Shown: positions 1 to 10,106 of the stretch, in pieces
How the letters are laid out: every line of letters begins with the position of its first letter
Position numbering within the stretch: the first letter of the stretch is position 1
Assembly: GCA_032718475.1 (NCBI GenBank)
Contig: JAUCBJ010008330.1
Coordinates: forward strand, 1-64,000
Reading direction: 5' to 3'
Source: Nemertoderma westbladi
Lineage: Eukaryota > Xenacoelomorpha > Nemertodermatida > Nemertodermatidae
Length of the DNA: 64,000 nt
Notes under the pieces: model-generated
Database searches by the model: none
Told to the model about the DNA's origin: nothing
Seen by the model: the letters and a program-made list of their open reading frames with translations, nothing else
Made by a program: the position numbers and the translations under genes

Positions 1-1750
1 TAGTATTACAGACTAGGTTTAGTCACATAATACCGGTATATAATTTCAGCCTAGATTCATATAAATATATATAATAAGCCTACCTTAAATACCGGTATAC
101 AGCATACACTTATAGTATATATAAGTATGATTATATACTAGAATTAATTACAGAATACCGGTATATAATTTCAGCATAAATTTATATAAATAAATATAAT
201 AAGCCTACTATAAATACCGGCAATGTCAATTATTTTATAATAACTGAATTTCTGAATTTTAAAAGTTACTTTTCTTTACTTTATTACCGTTATCAAGAAG
301 TAGCCTAACTGATATTAAGAGCTAGTTGAGGTATAACAGGCCTACTATTTTATAAATCGGTTGGAGTTGATTTATAATATATTTGTACCCGTACAAGGGT
401 TTTTTGCCAATATTTGAAACAAATGTTATTGTTTCTGGTTGAGGGGGTCACTACACAAAAGCTAAACACTCTCAGTGGAGTGCTACCTGTTGGACACTAA
501 AACAAATAATTCTACTTGACTAAGTTACTTATTACTACAAATTACTTACAATTATTGTGTGAGATTACAATCTCTAAATAAACACCAAAAGGTTACACGT
601 ACAAATTTTAGGGTAATTTTACAGGGAATCTACAAACCAGTCTAACAGGGAGTTAGAATTTCTGGTTATTACAAATGGACAGGATACTACGGTATTTGAA
701 AATAATAAAGCAGTAGTAAATACACCGTGTTGTCTAGATAAGAAAATACCACCGTCTGACGACTTATAGTCTTTTTGCTATACAGCACTATAAGTACTAC
801 GTTATGTACCCGGAGTGTCCTTACCTAGAAGTTAATTACCGCAGCCTACCAGAGCTAACGTGCCTATTAACCACTTTAAAACACAAATATACTGTCTACA
901 AACTAAATTACTTTCGGAAAGCACTGTACACTAAACCCTAAATTAGGTACAAGTACTTACATAACAAATAACCAGCAGTTAAATATACTTGAACAGCTAA
1001 AAGAACCACGGCATCTGCTGGAGTGACTAGGGCATAAAATCACCAGTCTTTACCTACGCCAAGCAGCCCTGATGTAGTACCGGGGTTAATTTAACTATAA
1101 CGGTATGTATAACAAGCACAATTACTGTAGGAATAAACTTTGGGTAGTGTAGGTTGCGACTACTTGCATAAACTCTGAATAATAAATAATACGCTACCCG
1201 TGCAGACTATACAAACAAAATGCAAACCAAATGCTGGCAGACTACTGTCAAGCCCAAATAAACTACAGTATATGCAGACTCCGAAATGGTTAGTTAGTAT
1301 GCGTTCTAACCGAGTAGTACAACTTATTCTTTCGGGGGGGGGGGGGGGGGGGATTTACCTTACAACTCAAGATGCCCCTACTTTCCTAACTAGTACTTTA
1401 TCGGACCTACACTCTACACACACTGCAATCTCTTCAAACTTAACAACAGCTAGACAACATCCAGCCTACAAATTATTTATACAATCTGAGCAGGCTTATA
1501 CGACCTCTGCTCAATATTACACTTACAGATAAATAAAACTGACAGAAATAAGTAAACCATACAAAGGAGTAAGGGGTGATCAATCCCTAATCCCCGAACA
1601 GCCTACAATATACAATATTTCACAATCGAACTAATACTGGTACCCGCAAGTACCGGTTTGGGTGGTTGGGCAGTTAGGCCTACAGGTTACCGTCCGACCG
1701 GTACATTCGAATTTATTGTCTACGTGCAATAAAGAAGTATAAACTATTAC
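1..1750 (-). repeat. BEL/Pao copy D, 5' leader (partial)
   Basis: This is non-coding leader of a minus-strand BEL/Pao element whose coding part lies left of the window. It matches the leaders of copies A (30298-32520) and B (53713-55856) in order, starting with a TACCGGTAT-rich tandem block at about 1-220 and continuing through shared blocks up to the LTR at 1751. No ORF in it looks coding. A 19-base G run at 1334-1352 is present here and not at the same place in copies A and B. Confidence 0.85.
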
Positions 1751-2874
1751 TGTTCGCGCTTTTAGACTTTTAGCAGTTTAACCCGCCAATTTTAGGTGTC
1801 TTCTAATTTATAAATCGACTTTAGCCTACGACAATTTATTATTACTGAAATAACATTAGCCGAAGCCAGTCTATGCGCGACCATTCACCCACTGTTAAGG
1901 GAGATTGGATTCGGATGCTTTGACTTATTATTGCGTTGTAGACCTACTGTATTACTCGATTGATCGTTACTATATAATCTCTGACAATATATTTACTTTC
2001 GGGGAAATATTAACAGTTCCTTTAGGACGTGGCGCTTTAAGTATAAAACAGAGTTATGACTTATACTAATCACAACTAGATGTCTATTGATTTACATAAA
2101 AGGCGCATTCATTAGGAGATGCTTTATTACCAGTCACATCACCGCACACAACTTCACACTGCTTCACACTGATCTGCTGACAGTTACTGAATTTGATCAT
2201 ATATAAGGAAGATAGCAGCTGACACCTGTAGGGATTATGAAATATCATTTAATTCACACAAAACCCACTATAATGTAAGTCGCAATTGCTACTGGTAACC
2301 TGTCCTCTAACCTTCAGTAATCAATAAGATTGGGGTTTTTTGGGTTCTTTATCGGTATTCTCCAAATATAACAATATATCCATCAACAGATATAACCATT
2401 AATAACAGACAGTAAAATAATGCAGTATGTAGTAAGATGATAAGTAAGTGAGCATTGTGAGCATTGTTGGTTTGGTAATAGTTTATGTTTCGATAATCAA
2501 AGGCATCTAATGTTCTGGCCAAAGTCTGAAACTTCTACAGAAGTACAGAAGAATCCTAAGCCGGTGTTCTGGCTTAGAAAAGATAAACACAACTACTACT
2601 GACATACACAGACTTGCTCGGTTTACATAGCTCTTTTCCAAGAAAAATGAAAATCGCTCTGATTGGCTGAGCCTAGCTGAGCCGAACAAAGAACACAGAG
2701 AACAAGGGAAAGTTCCACGTCAGCAAATCAGCTGGTAGATGTCGTCATCTGAGCTCCTCCAGCCTTTAGAGTATTTAAGCGCCTTGCGGAGAAAGTTGCT
2801 TGTTACGTCCGCCAAAGCACACATGCAGACATAGCAAAGAAAAATGGCTTTTTATGTCCGCAAAAGCTTTTACA
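1751..2874 (-). repeat. BEL/Pao copy D, 5' LTR
   Basis: On the plus strand the LTR begins TGTTCGCGC and ends AAAGCTTTTACA, so in element sense it has the usual TG...CA ends. It matches the LTRs of copies A, B and C over its whole length of 1124 bp. The leader lies on its low-coordinate side, which makes it the 5' LTR of a minus-strand element. Its partner LTR is outside the window, so the target duplication cannot be checked; the bases after it are AGACA. Confidence 0.88.
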
Positions 2875-2913
2875 AGACAGCCATAATTTTATTTTGCAGA
2901 TATACATACACGG

Positions 2914-2930
2914 TACTACTACTACTACTG

Positions 2931-2969
<39 letters not shown>

Positions 2970-3970
2970 GGATCGGCATGCTGCAAAGCAGCTGCATTAT
3001 ATAAAGAATGCTGTGCCAGCTTGTCCAGAAAATTGCGCCGCCACAACTCCTTACCACCCATGACATTTGCTAGATCATTTGCATCTTCTAGGACAGTGTC
3101 CTTTAAGATGCGTCTCAAGAAAATCATGGGCTACCCAGCCCATCATGCTTATTCACTCCATGAGACTGCCAAATCACGGCGAAAGCAATGTCCTGCAAAG
3201 CGGTGGCGGCTTTGTTCTAGTGTCAAGCTTGGGGGAACCTATGAGACACCTCCAATGTTTTATAGTGTCTGTTTTGAGAGGTGTGCATTGCACTTGACAC
3301 AGTGAACCCGGCGTAGCATTCTTATGAATGTGCCATCCAGAGATTTGGTATCCTCAGCAATTAGAGCCCAGCATGGACTCCCATAGAGGAGTACTGGAAC
3401 TATTGCTGCTCTAAATAATCGGACCTTAAGATTCCTATGAATTTTATGTGACTTCCAAATACGGGCAAGCCTATTCAAGGCTGCCCATGCCTTTCCCTTA
3501 CGTATTAGAAGAAATGACTTCCGGATCCATTATCCAAGGTAATAGAAGTCATCCACATGCTCAAGCATAACATCCTTTGAGCTTATGCTCATCCGGACAG
3601 AGACTTGTTGAGGACTTTCAAGGTTAACTGTCAAAATGTTGGTTTTTTGGTGTTAATAAATAGACCAACACTAGAAGCAGCCTGTTAGCGCTGTGTGCCT
3701 AGAGAACTTTTTAATTAATTTTAATAGGCGCTGATAAATAAATATATTATTATTATTATTATTATTATGAGCTGAGGAGCCGTTGGGCCCACTCTGGTGA
3801 TTCTGAGAGTACTCGTAAGTCATCAGCAAAGTCTAGATCAGTTAGGTACTTGGCAGGATTTCCTCGACTTCTGGAGCCAGTAGGTGGAGTTATCATCACC
3901 CCATCATCATTATGATGATCTAAGGGCATGCGTAGAACATAGTCAACCACAATTATGAACAAGAATGGTG
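2914..3970 (-). mobile_element. Non-LTR retrotransposon (LINE) 3' fragment with (GTA)n tail
   Basis: This minus-strand fragment is the same LINE family as 12949-14606. It keeps the 3' end and about 55 bp of (TAC)n, which is (GTA)n in element sense, at 2914-2968 as its tail. Pieces of the RT C-terminal coding region remain at 3260-3478 and 3765-3962, broken by shifts and by an 80-bp insertion at 3687-3766. The 5' truncation is at 3970. The poly-Leu and poly-Ser ORFs across the tail are microsatellite artefacts. Confidence 0.8.
3687..3766. repeat. Short insertion with (ATT)n tail inside the LINE fragment
   Basis: The other LINE copies run straight from GCCTGTT to ATGAGCTGAGG (compare 13690 and 60090). 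Here about 80 bp intervene, starting AGCGCTGTGTGCC and ending in about eight ATT triplets. A short body with a trinucleotide tail resembles the 3' end of a SINE, but no promoter boxes are present, so it is at most a truncated copy. Confidence 0.5.
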
Positions 3971-4549
3971 TTAAAGCTTCTGTACCCTAAAATGCATATT
4001 TTTGTAGCGAGAAGCTTAAGTCTACTCCAAACTCTATAAAATGTCATATCTATACGTCCAATTCTGTAGGATGTATGTATATATCCATACGCCCCGAAGT
4101 GTTCGATTTCAGTACACATCAGTCAGTAAGTTACACATCTGGGTTATAACAGTCAATGGAATCTATTGTTTATTTTCATAGCTGTGGGCTAATCTTATTT
4201 GGAGCAAATGGCAATGCCGCATGGCGACTTTCTATTGGAAGTTGACCAGCAACTGGCTGTGCCGTCATGATTCTGAGAATTCCTTACCCTCGATCAGCTA
4301 GGCAAGATTCATTCTGCAGTTTTGCTGATAGTAAAAGGATGTTTTTGCCGTTAACATCTAGGCCTACCGCATGGCTGTATACTCACAATGGCTGAAACTG
4401 CATATGGCTGACTATGCTTAATATACTAAATAACTGAATTGCACTGATTTACTGCTTGTTTATAATATTTGTTGGTTAACTTGTGCAAATATTGTGATGA
4501 TATATGGAGATAGCACTGAATTAATTACTCTTACTGTAGTTTGTGGAAG
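3971..4549. other. Non-coding stretch; shared 41-bp junction then unique AT-rich DNA
   Basis: The first 41 bp, up to GTAGCGAG at about 4011, are repeated at 60311-60352 next to the same LINE truncation point. After that I see no ORF, repeat or motif that I can support. Confidence 0.5.
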
Positions 4550-5142
4550 TTACTGTAGTAAGTTCTATAGAGGTATTTAAGTACAACAGTTTAAATAAAT
4601 TAGTTATTGCCGACAGCCGTTAGTTACATTTATCTTCACTGCCCTGCAGTTATAAATTTGTATACCTGTAAATTTTATTTTAGCAATAAATTTTAATATA
4701 CTGTAATTTAGCCATGAAGAAACCTGTGGGGGTGGAACGGCTGTCGGCAATAACTAATTTATTTAAACCGTGGTACTTAAAGATCTCTATAGAACTTACT
4801 ATACAGTAAAGCCCCGTTCACATCCAACGGTGCACAGGTGCGTGAGCAGTCAAGTAGTCTGGCGGTATTGAAGCAGTAAGCCAGCAGCGGTACACTACCC
4901 GGAGCCCGTTCACACCCAACGGTACCGTTACGGTAACTGATTGTCTATCTTTGGACTGTGAATTCAACAGGAAATTACATTAATTGTTTTAACATTGTTT
5001 AAATGGGCTGCGGTAAACCGCGCGGTTTAGCTCACAACTACCTGTTGGGTCGTTCACAGTCAACTCTGTACCGCTGGCCCTGCGGTACACTGCACGGTGT
5101 ACTGTTCCGTTGGATGTGAACGGGCCTTTACTTCCACAAATT
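4550..5142. repeat. Foldback (inverted repeat) split by a nested MITE
   Basis: The left arm at about 4550-4622 is the reverse complement of 4736-4808, sharing the word GTTATTGCCGACAGCCGTT. The outer end of the right arm (ACTTCCACAAA) resumes at 5130, after a 320-bp insertion. The arms are about 70-80 bp with a central loop of about 110 bp. No coding capacity is seen. It looks like a foldback or MITE-class element of unknown family. Confidence 0.6.
4809..5128. mobile_element. MITE with CCCGTTCACATCCAACGG terminal inverted repeats
   Basis: The left end reads AAGCCCCGTTCACATCC and the right end is its near-perfect reverse complement, ending GGATGTGAACGGGCCTT. A TA dinucleotide lies on each side (4807-4808 and 5129-5130), consistent with a TA target duplication. 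A related CCCGTTCACACCCAACGG word lies inside at about 4907. No ORF is present. It interrupts the right arm of the surrounding foldback. Confidence 0.55.
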
Positions 5143-5342
5143 ATAATGGCCTTGTCACGGAGGACGTCATTCCGCAATATCCGTAAACTTAAATTACTCT
5201 TAGTAGTACTGTAGTAGTATATTACAGTATTGACAAACCATACAAATATATCAACGGGTCAGTCCATTATTCTAACATAATTAACACCGTAAATAATAAT
5301 ATAGAGAAAACCAACAAAAGAGAGAAAGAATACAGAGATAAC

Positions 5343-6496
5343 TGTAAAAGCTTTTGCAGACATGCGGACAAGTCATTTTTCCCGCAATGCGCAGTGTAGG
5401 TGCTTTTGCGGACATAACAATTCATTTTTTCCGCAATGCGCAGAATACTCTAAAATAGCCCTAAATGTATTCAACGCCGTGACGGGAAGGAATCAGAGCC
5501 CCGATGACGAAATCTATCAGCTGATTCTCTGTGGACATGGAATTTTTCTTTGTTCTTCCTAGTCAGCCAATCAGAGCGATTTTCCCCCTTATGTCGAACA
5601 GAGGCCTATGGAAACCCGTGCAATTGTTTACCTTTTTCTGAGCCTCAGAACCGGCTTGGAATCTTCTGTACTTCTGTTGTGGAAGTTTCAGACTTTGGCC
5701 TAAACATCAAATGGCTTTGATTACAAGAACGTAGAACTATTAACAATTCAACTACCTTACTTGGATACACATTTCATAACTGCATTATGTAACACATACT
5801 GACTGTTCACCACATTATTTTACTTCTGTCATTAATTGTTGTTATGTTAATGGATATTGCTGTTATATTTGGAGAATACCGATAAATAATCATAAAACCC
5901 CCAATCTTCTTGATTACTGAAGGTGAGAGGAACAGGTTTACCGGTAGCAACTGCGACTTACATTATAGTGTTTTTGTGTGAATTAAATGCTATTTCATAA
6001 TCCCTACATGTGTCAGTTGCGATCTTCCTTATATATGATCAAATTCAGTGACGGTCGGCAGATCAGTGCGAAGTAGTGTGAAGTAGTGTGAAGTCGTGTG
6101 AAGTAGTGTGAAGGTTAATAAAGCATCTCCTAAAGAATGCGCTTTTTACGAAACTCTGTGGCCATCTAGTTGTGATTAGCATAAGTCATAACTCTGTTTT
6201 TATACTTAAAGCGCCACGTCCTAAAGGAACTGTTAATATTTCCCCGAAAGTAAATATATTGTCAGAGATTATATATTAACGATCAATCCAATAATACAGT
6301 AGGTCTACACTGCAATCACTATCAAAGCATCCGAATCCAGTCTCCCTTAACTGTGGGTGAAAGGTCACGCACAGACTGGCTTCGGCTGATGTAACTTCAG
6401 TACATTAAATAATTGATATAGGCTAAAGTCGATTTATAAACAAAAGGACAACTAAAATTGGCAGGTTAAACTGCTAAAGGTCTAAAAGCGCGAATA
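5343..6496 (+). repeat. BEL/Pao copy C, 5' LTR
   Basis: This LTR is in opposite orientation to copies A, B and D. It begins TGTAAAAGCTTTTGC and ends at GCGCGAATA, where the usual final CA has become TA. The preceding 5 bp are ATAAC. Near 6068-6113 it carries four to five tandem copies of a GTGTGAAGTA-like decamer, more than the other LTRs. The small ORF at 5362-5562 lies wholly inside the LTR and is not treated as a gene. Confidence 0.85.
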
Positions 6497-8253
6497 TTAA
6501 TAGTTTTAAACTCTTGATTGCACAGTAGACAATAAATATATTTGTCTAATGTTCTGGTAAGAACAATAATAGATTTTATAGTTTCTTTAATGCACTGTAG
6601 GCAATAAAGTCGAATGTACTGGTCGGACGGTAAACTGTAGGCCTAACTACCTAACCACCCGAACCGGTACTTACCGGTACTAGTATTATTTCGATTGTGA
6701 TATATTGTATATTGGTAGGCTATTTAAGAGAGTAGGGACTGTACACCCCTTATTTCTTTTAGAGCTTATTTAAAACTGTCAATTTTATTTATCTGTAAGT
6801 GTAATATTGAGCAGAAGGCGGGTAAGCCTGCTCAGATTGTATAAATAATTTGTAGGCCGGATTGTTGTCTAACTGTTGTTAGGTCTGAAGCGATTGCAGT
6901 GTGTGTAGAGTGTCTGTCCGAAAAAGTGCTAGTTAGGAAGGTGGGGGCATCCAGTGTTGTAAGGTAAATCCCCCCCGAAAGAATAAGTCATACTACTCGG
7001 TTAGAACGCCTACTAACTAACCATTTCGGAGTCTGCATATACTGTAGTTTATTTAGGCTTGACAGTAGTCTGCCAGCATTTGGTCTGTATTTTATTTAAA
7101 TAGTCTGCACGGGTAGCGTAATATTTATTATTCAGTGTCTATGGAAGTATTCCAACCACCAACTCCCCAAGTTTATTCCTACATTAATTGTGCTTGTTAT
7201 ACATACCAATATAGTTAAATTAACCCCTGTACTACATCAGGGCTGCTTGGCGTAGGTAAAGACTAGTGATTTTGTGCTCCGGTCACTCCAGCAGATGATA
7301 CCGTGGTTCTTTTGGCTGTTCAAGTATATTTAACTGCTGGTTATTTGTTTTATAAGTACTTGTACCTAATTTAGGGTTTAGCGTACAGTGCTTTCCTAAA
7401 GTAATTTAGTGTGTAGGCAGTATATTTGTGTTATAACGTGGTTAATAGGCACGTTAGCTCTGGTTGGCTTCGGTAATTAACCTCTAGGTAAGGACACTCC
7501 GGGTACATAACGTAGTACTTATAGAGCTAAGACTATAAGTCGTCAGACGGTGGTATTTTCTTATCTGGACAACGCAACTTACTTACTACTACTTTATTGT
7601 TTTTCCAATACTGTAGTTTCCTGTCAGTTTGTAAGATCCAGAAATTCTAACTCCTTGTTAGACTGGTTTGTAGATTTCTTGTAAAATTACCCTATAAATT
7701 GTACGTGTAACTTTTAGTGTTTATTTAGAGATTGTAATCTCAAACTGTAATTGTAAGTAATTTGTAGTGATAAGTAACTTAGTAAAGAAGAATTATCTGT
7801 GTAGTGACTCCTTAACCAGAAATAATAACATTTATTTCAAACATTGTCAAAACCCATTGTACGGGTATATATATATTTATAAATCAACTCTCAATCAGAT
7901 TTATAAAATAGTAGGCCTGTTATACATCAATTAGGTCTTAATATCAGTTGGATTACTGCTTAATAACAGTAATAAAGTAAAGGGAAGTAACCCTAAAATT
8001 AAGAAATTCAGTTATTATAAAATAATTGACATTACCGGTATTTACGGTAGGCTTATTATATATATTTATATAAATTTAGGCTGAAATTATATACCGGTAT
8101 TCTGTGACTAATCCTAGTCTATAATAATACTTATATATACTATGGGTGTATACCGGTATTTACGGTAGGCTTATTATATATATTTATATAAATTTAGGCT
8201 GAAATTATATACCGGTATTCTGTGACTAATCCTAGTCTATAATAATACTTATA

Positions 8254-9706
8254 CAGGGTGATCCAAAAGTTTCTGACCCGGGGGTCAGAAACTTTCGGAC
8301 CGTGGCTATAATTATAGTTTTGTAGTTCTAGTAAACTAGCAGAGTAGACAGTTGTAGGTGCACAGTTGTAGGTTATGGAAGTTTAAGTAGCCTACAGCAG
8401 TACTCTGCACTTTTGGTTCACAATTTTGGTCATTGCTTCAGCTCATAACAACAGTATGGCACCAACTAATCGTGAGAAAAAGAGGATTGAAATTCAAACC
8501 TTATTTTTACGTGGAGATGGGATAAAGAAAATTTCTAGGGATCTCAAAATTTCGGTTAACACTGTTAGAAAGTGGGTCAGAACAAATTCTGGAACAATTA
8601 AAGACTCTAAACGCTCTGGAAGACCAACGAAAATGACACCTGATTCAAAGAAACAGATAACAAAAATGACTAAGGATCAGTTCATTGGCATTCGGAAAGT
8701 GACGAAGAAGATCAACTTCAGCGATTTTTACAAGAATAGAGGAAAGTCCGTTGGTGCCACTACAGTTCGGAGGATGGTTAAATCAACTGAGTGGGGTAAA
8801 ACAGCATATAAACAGACAGTTAAACCAATGCTGTCGGCAAAGAATGTCAATGATCGCTTGACATTTGCGAACAAGATGATCAAAGATGGCTTTGCTAACA
8901 ATTCTCGTCCTGCACGAATGAAGCTCAGCCATATTTTGTTTAGAGATGAGTCCCCAGTTGTTCTCAACCCTAAGCCAAACAAGCAGAATCGCAGAATTCG
9001 AACAAGCGATCCTGGGACGATACCAGCCATTGTGGTTCCTAAGTTTCCACTGAAAATTATGGTGGCTGGAGGAATAAGCCGATATGGCCGGTCTGAACTT
9101 TACATTGTCCCACAGAACACAACTGTGGATGGAGCACTATATAGGGAACAGATATTGCCAGTTTATCATAGAGCTTTGGATGATAAGAAGTTATTTCCTC
9201 GCTCTGAGTTAAGGATTCTTCAACAGGATGGTGCCAAACCGCATACAGCTAAACAATCCATTGCTCAGATTAAGGCGAAGTTCGGAAATTTTGGAGTGGT
9301 ATGGGAAACTTGGCCGGGCAATTCTCCTGACCTTAATCCCATAGAGCATGTCTGGGCAGAGCTCCAGGATTCGATATTCATTGAACCTAGACCACGTAAT
9401 CGTCAGCAGCTCATTGATAGAGTTAAGGAGACATGGGTTGGTCTGGATCAGAACTGGCTTTCAGATCTTGCTCTGTCATTTCCACGCCGGATCCATGAGG
9501 TGATCAAGGAGAATGGAAGGAACACCAAGTATTAGCTAATTGATGATGGACTCTAGGCCCAGGTGGTATCATTTGTAACTTTTTTGATAGAAAAATATAT
9601 GCCCTTTGGTTGTGTGAATTGGAAATATATACAATTTTATTCGTTTATCCAAAACATTACTTTGAGTAAGATATACTGGGGGGTCAGAAACTTTCGGATC
9701 ACCCTG
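8254..9706 (+). mobile_element. Tc1/mariner-superfamily DNA transposon, complete
   Basis: The 1453-bp element has terminal inverted repeats of about 27 bp starting CAGGGTGATCC and continuing AAAGTTTCTGACCC at both ends. TA flanks it at 8252-8253 and 9707-9708. The neighbouring uninterrupted unit (around 8121) reads AATACTTATATATACTAT, which is what remains when the element and one TA are removed, so the empty site is visible. The left end carries an additional GGGTCAGAAACTTTCGG inverted copy just inside the TIR. Confidence 0.92.
8456..9535 (+). CDS. Tc1-like transposase, intact ORF (DD38E spacing)
   Basis: The product cuts and pastes its own element. The open frame runs from 8426. I prefer the second Met (8456, MAPTNREKKR), giving 359 residues, because the first ten residues look unlike the family. 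Counting from 8426, there is an N-terminal paired HTH region (about 15-120) with a GRP linker at 65-67. The DDE residues are D174 (in LFRDES), D268 (in LQQDGAKPHTA) and E307 (in SPDLNPIEHVW). There are 38 residues between the second Asp and the Glu, not the 34 of classic Tc1; DD38E transposases have been reported as a separate Tc1 sibling group. No stop or frameshift is present and the TIRs are well matched, so it may be young. Cleavage activity is not shown by sequence alone. Confidence 0.9.
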   Translation: MAPTNREKKRIEIQTLFLRGDGIKKISRDLKISVNTVRKWVRTNSGTIKDSKRSGRPTKMTPDSKKQITKMTKDQFIGIRKVTKKINFSDFYKNRGKSVGATTVRRMVKSTEWGKTAYKQTVKPMLSAKNVNDRLTFANKMIKDGFANNSRPARMKLSHILFRDESPVVLNPKPNKQNRRIRTSDPGTIPAIVVPKFPLKIMVAGGISRYGRSELYIVPQNTTVDGALYREQILPVYHRALDDKKLFPRSELRILQQDGAKPHTAKQSIAQIKAKFGNFGVVWETWPGNSPDLNPIEHVWAELQDSIFIEPRPRNRQQLIDRVKETWVGLDQNWLSDLALSFPRRIHEVIKENGRNTKY

Positions 9707-10106
9707 TATATACTATAGGTGTATACCGGTATTTACGGTAGGCTTATTATATATATTTATATAAATTTAGGCTGAAATTATATACCGGTATTCTGTGACT
9801 AATCCTAGTCTGTAATAATACTTATATATACTATAGGTATATACCGGTATTTATGGTAGGCTTATTATATATATTTATATAAATTTAGGCTGAAATTATA
9901 TACCGGTATTCTGTGACTAATCCTAGTCTGTAACAATACTTATATATATACTATAAGTGTATACCGGTATTTTAATATCACACATATATCACGTTACATT
10001 GAGTAACGGTATCGGTAATCAATTACTAGGCTTACAGTTGATACTGAATTAATAGACTTGCTTTAACTGTCGTTATAGTAGTAGGCATTCAACTGTAAAA
10101 TAAATC

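Larger units (their letters stand above)
8033..9990 (+). repeat. Tandem array of ~118-120 bp TACCGGTAT units, split by a transposon
   Basis: Units begin TACCGGTATTTACGG at 8033, 8151, 9723, 9842 and, partially, 9962. They include ATATATTTATATAAATTTAGG and TCTGTGACTAATCCTAGTC. The Tc1/mariner element occupies 8254-9706 within the second unit. The equivalent block in copies A and D has about two units and copy B about one, so copy number varies among elements. Confidence 0.8.
6497..10106 (+). repeat. BEL/Pao copy C, 5' leader, with a transposon inserted
   Basis: This is the plus-strand counterpart of the long leader of copies A, B and D, about 2.16 kb once the Tc1/mariner element at 8254-9706 is removed. 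It contains no credible ORF. Its downstream part is a tandem block of 118-120 bp units. The first bases after the LTR do not start with TGG, so no conventional tRNA primer-binding site is evident. Confidence 0.8.

Noticed and set aside
2844-3305. ORFs with poly-Leu, poly-Val or poly-Ser
   Set aside because: They are translations of the (TAC)n LINE tail in different frames; no coding signal beyond the repeat.
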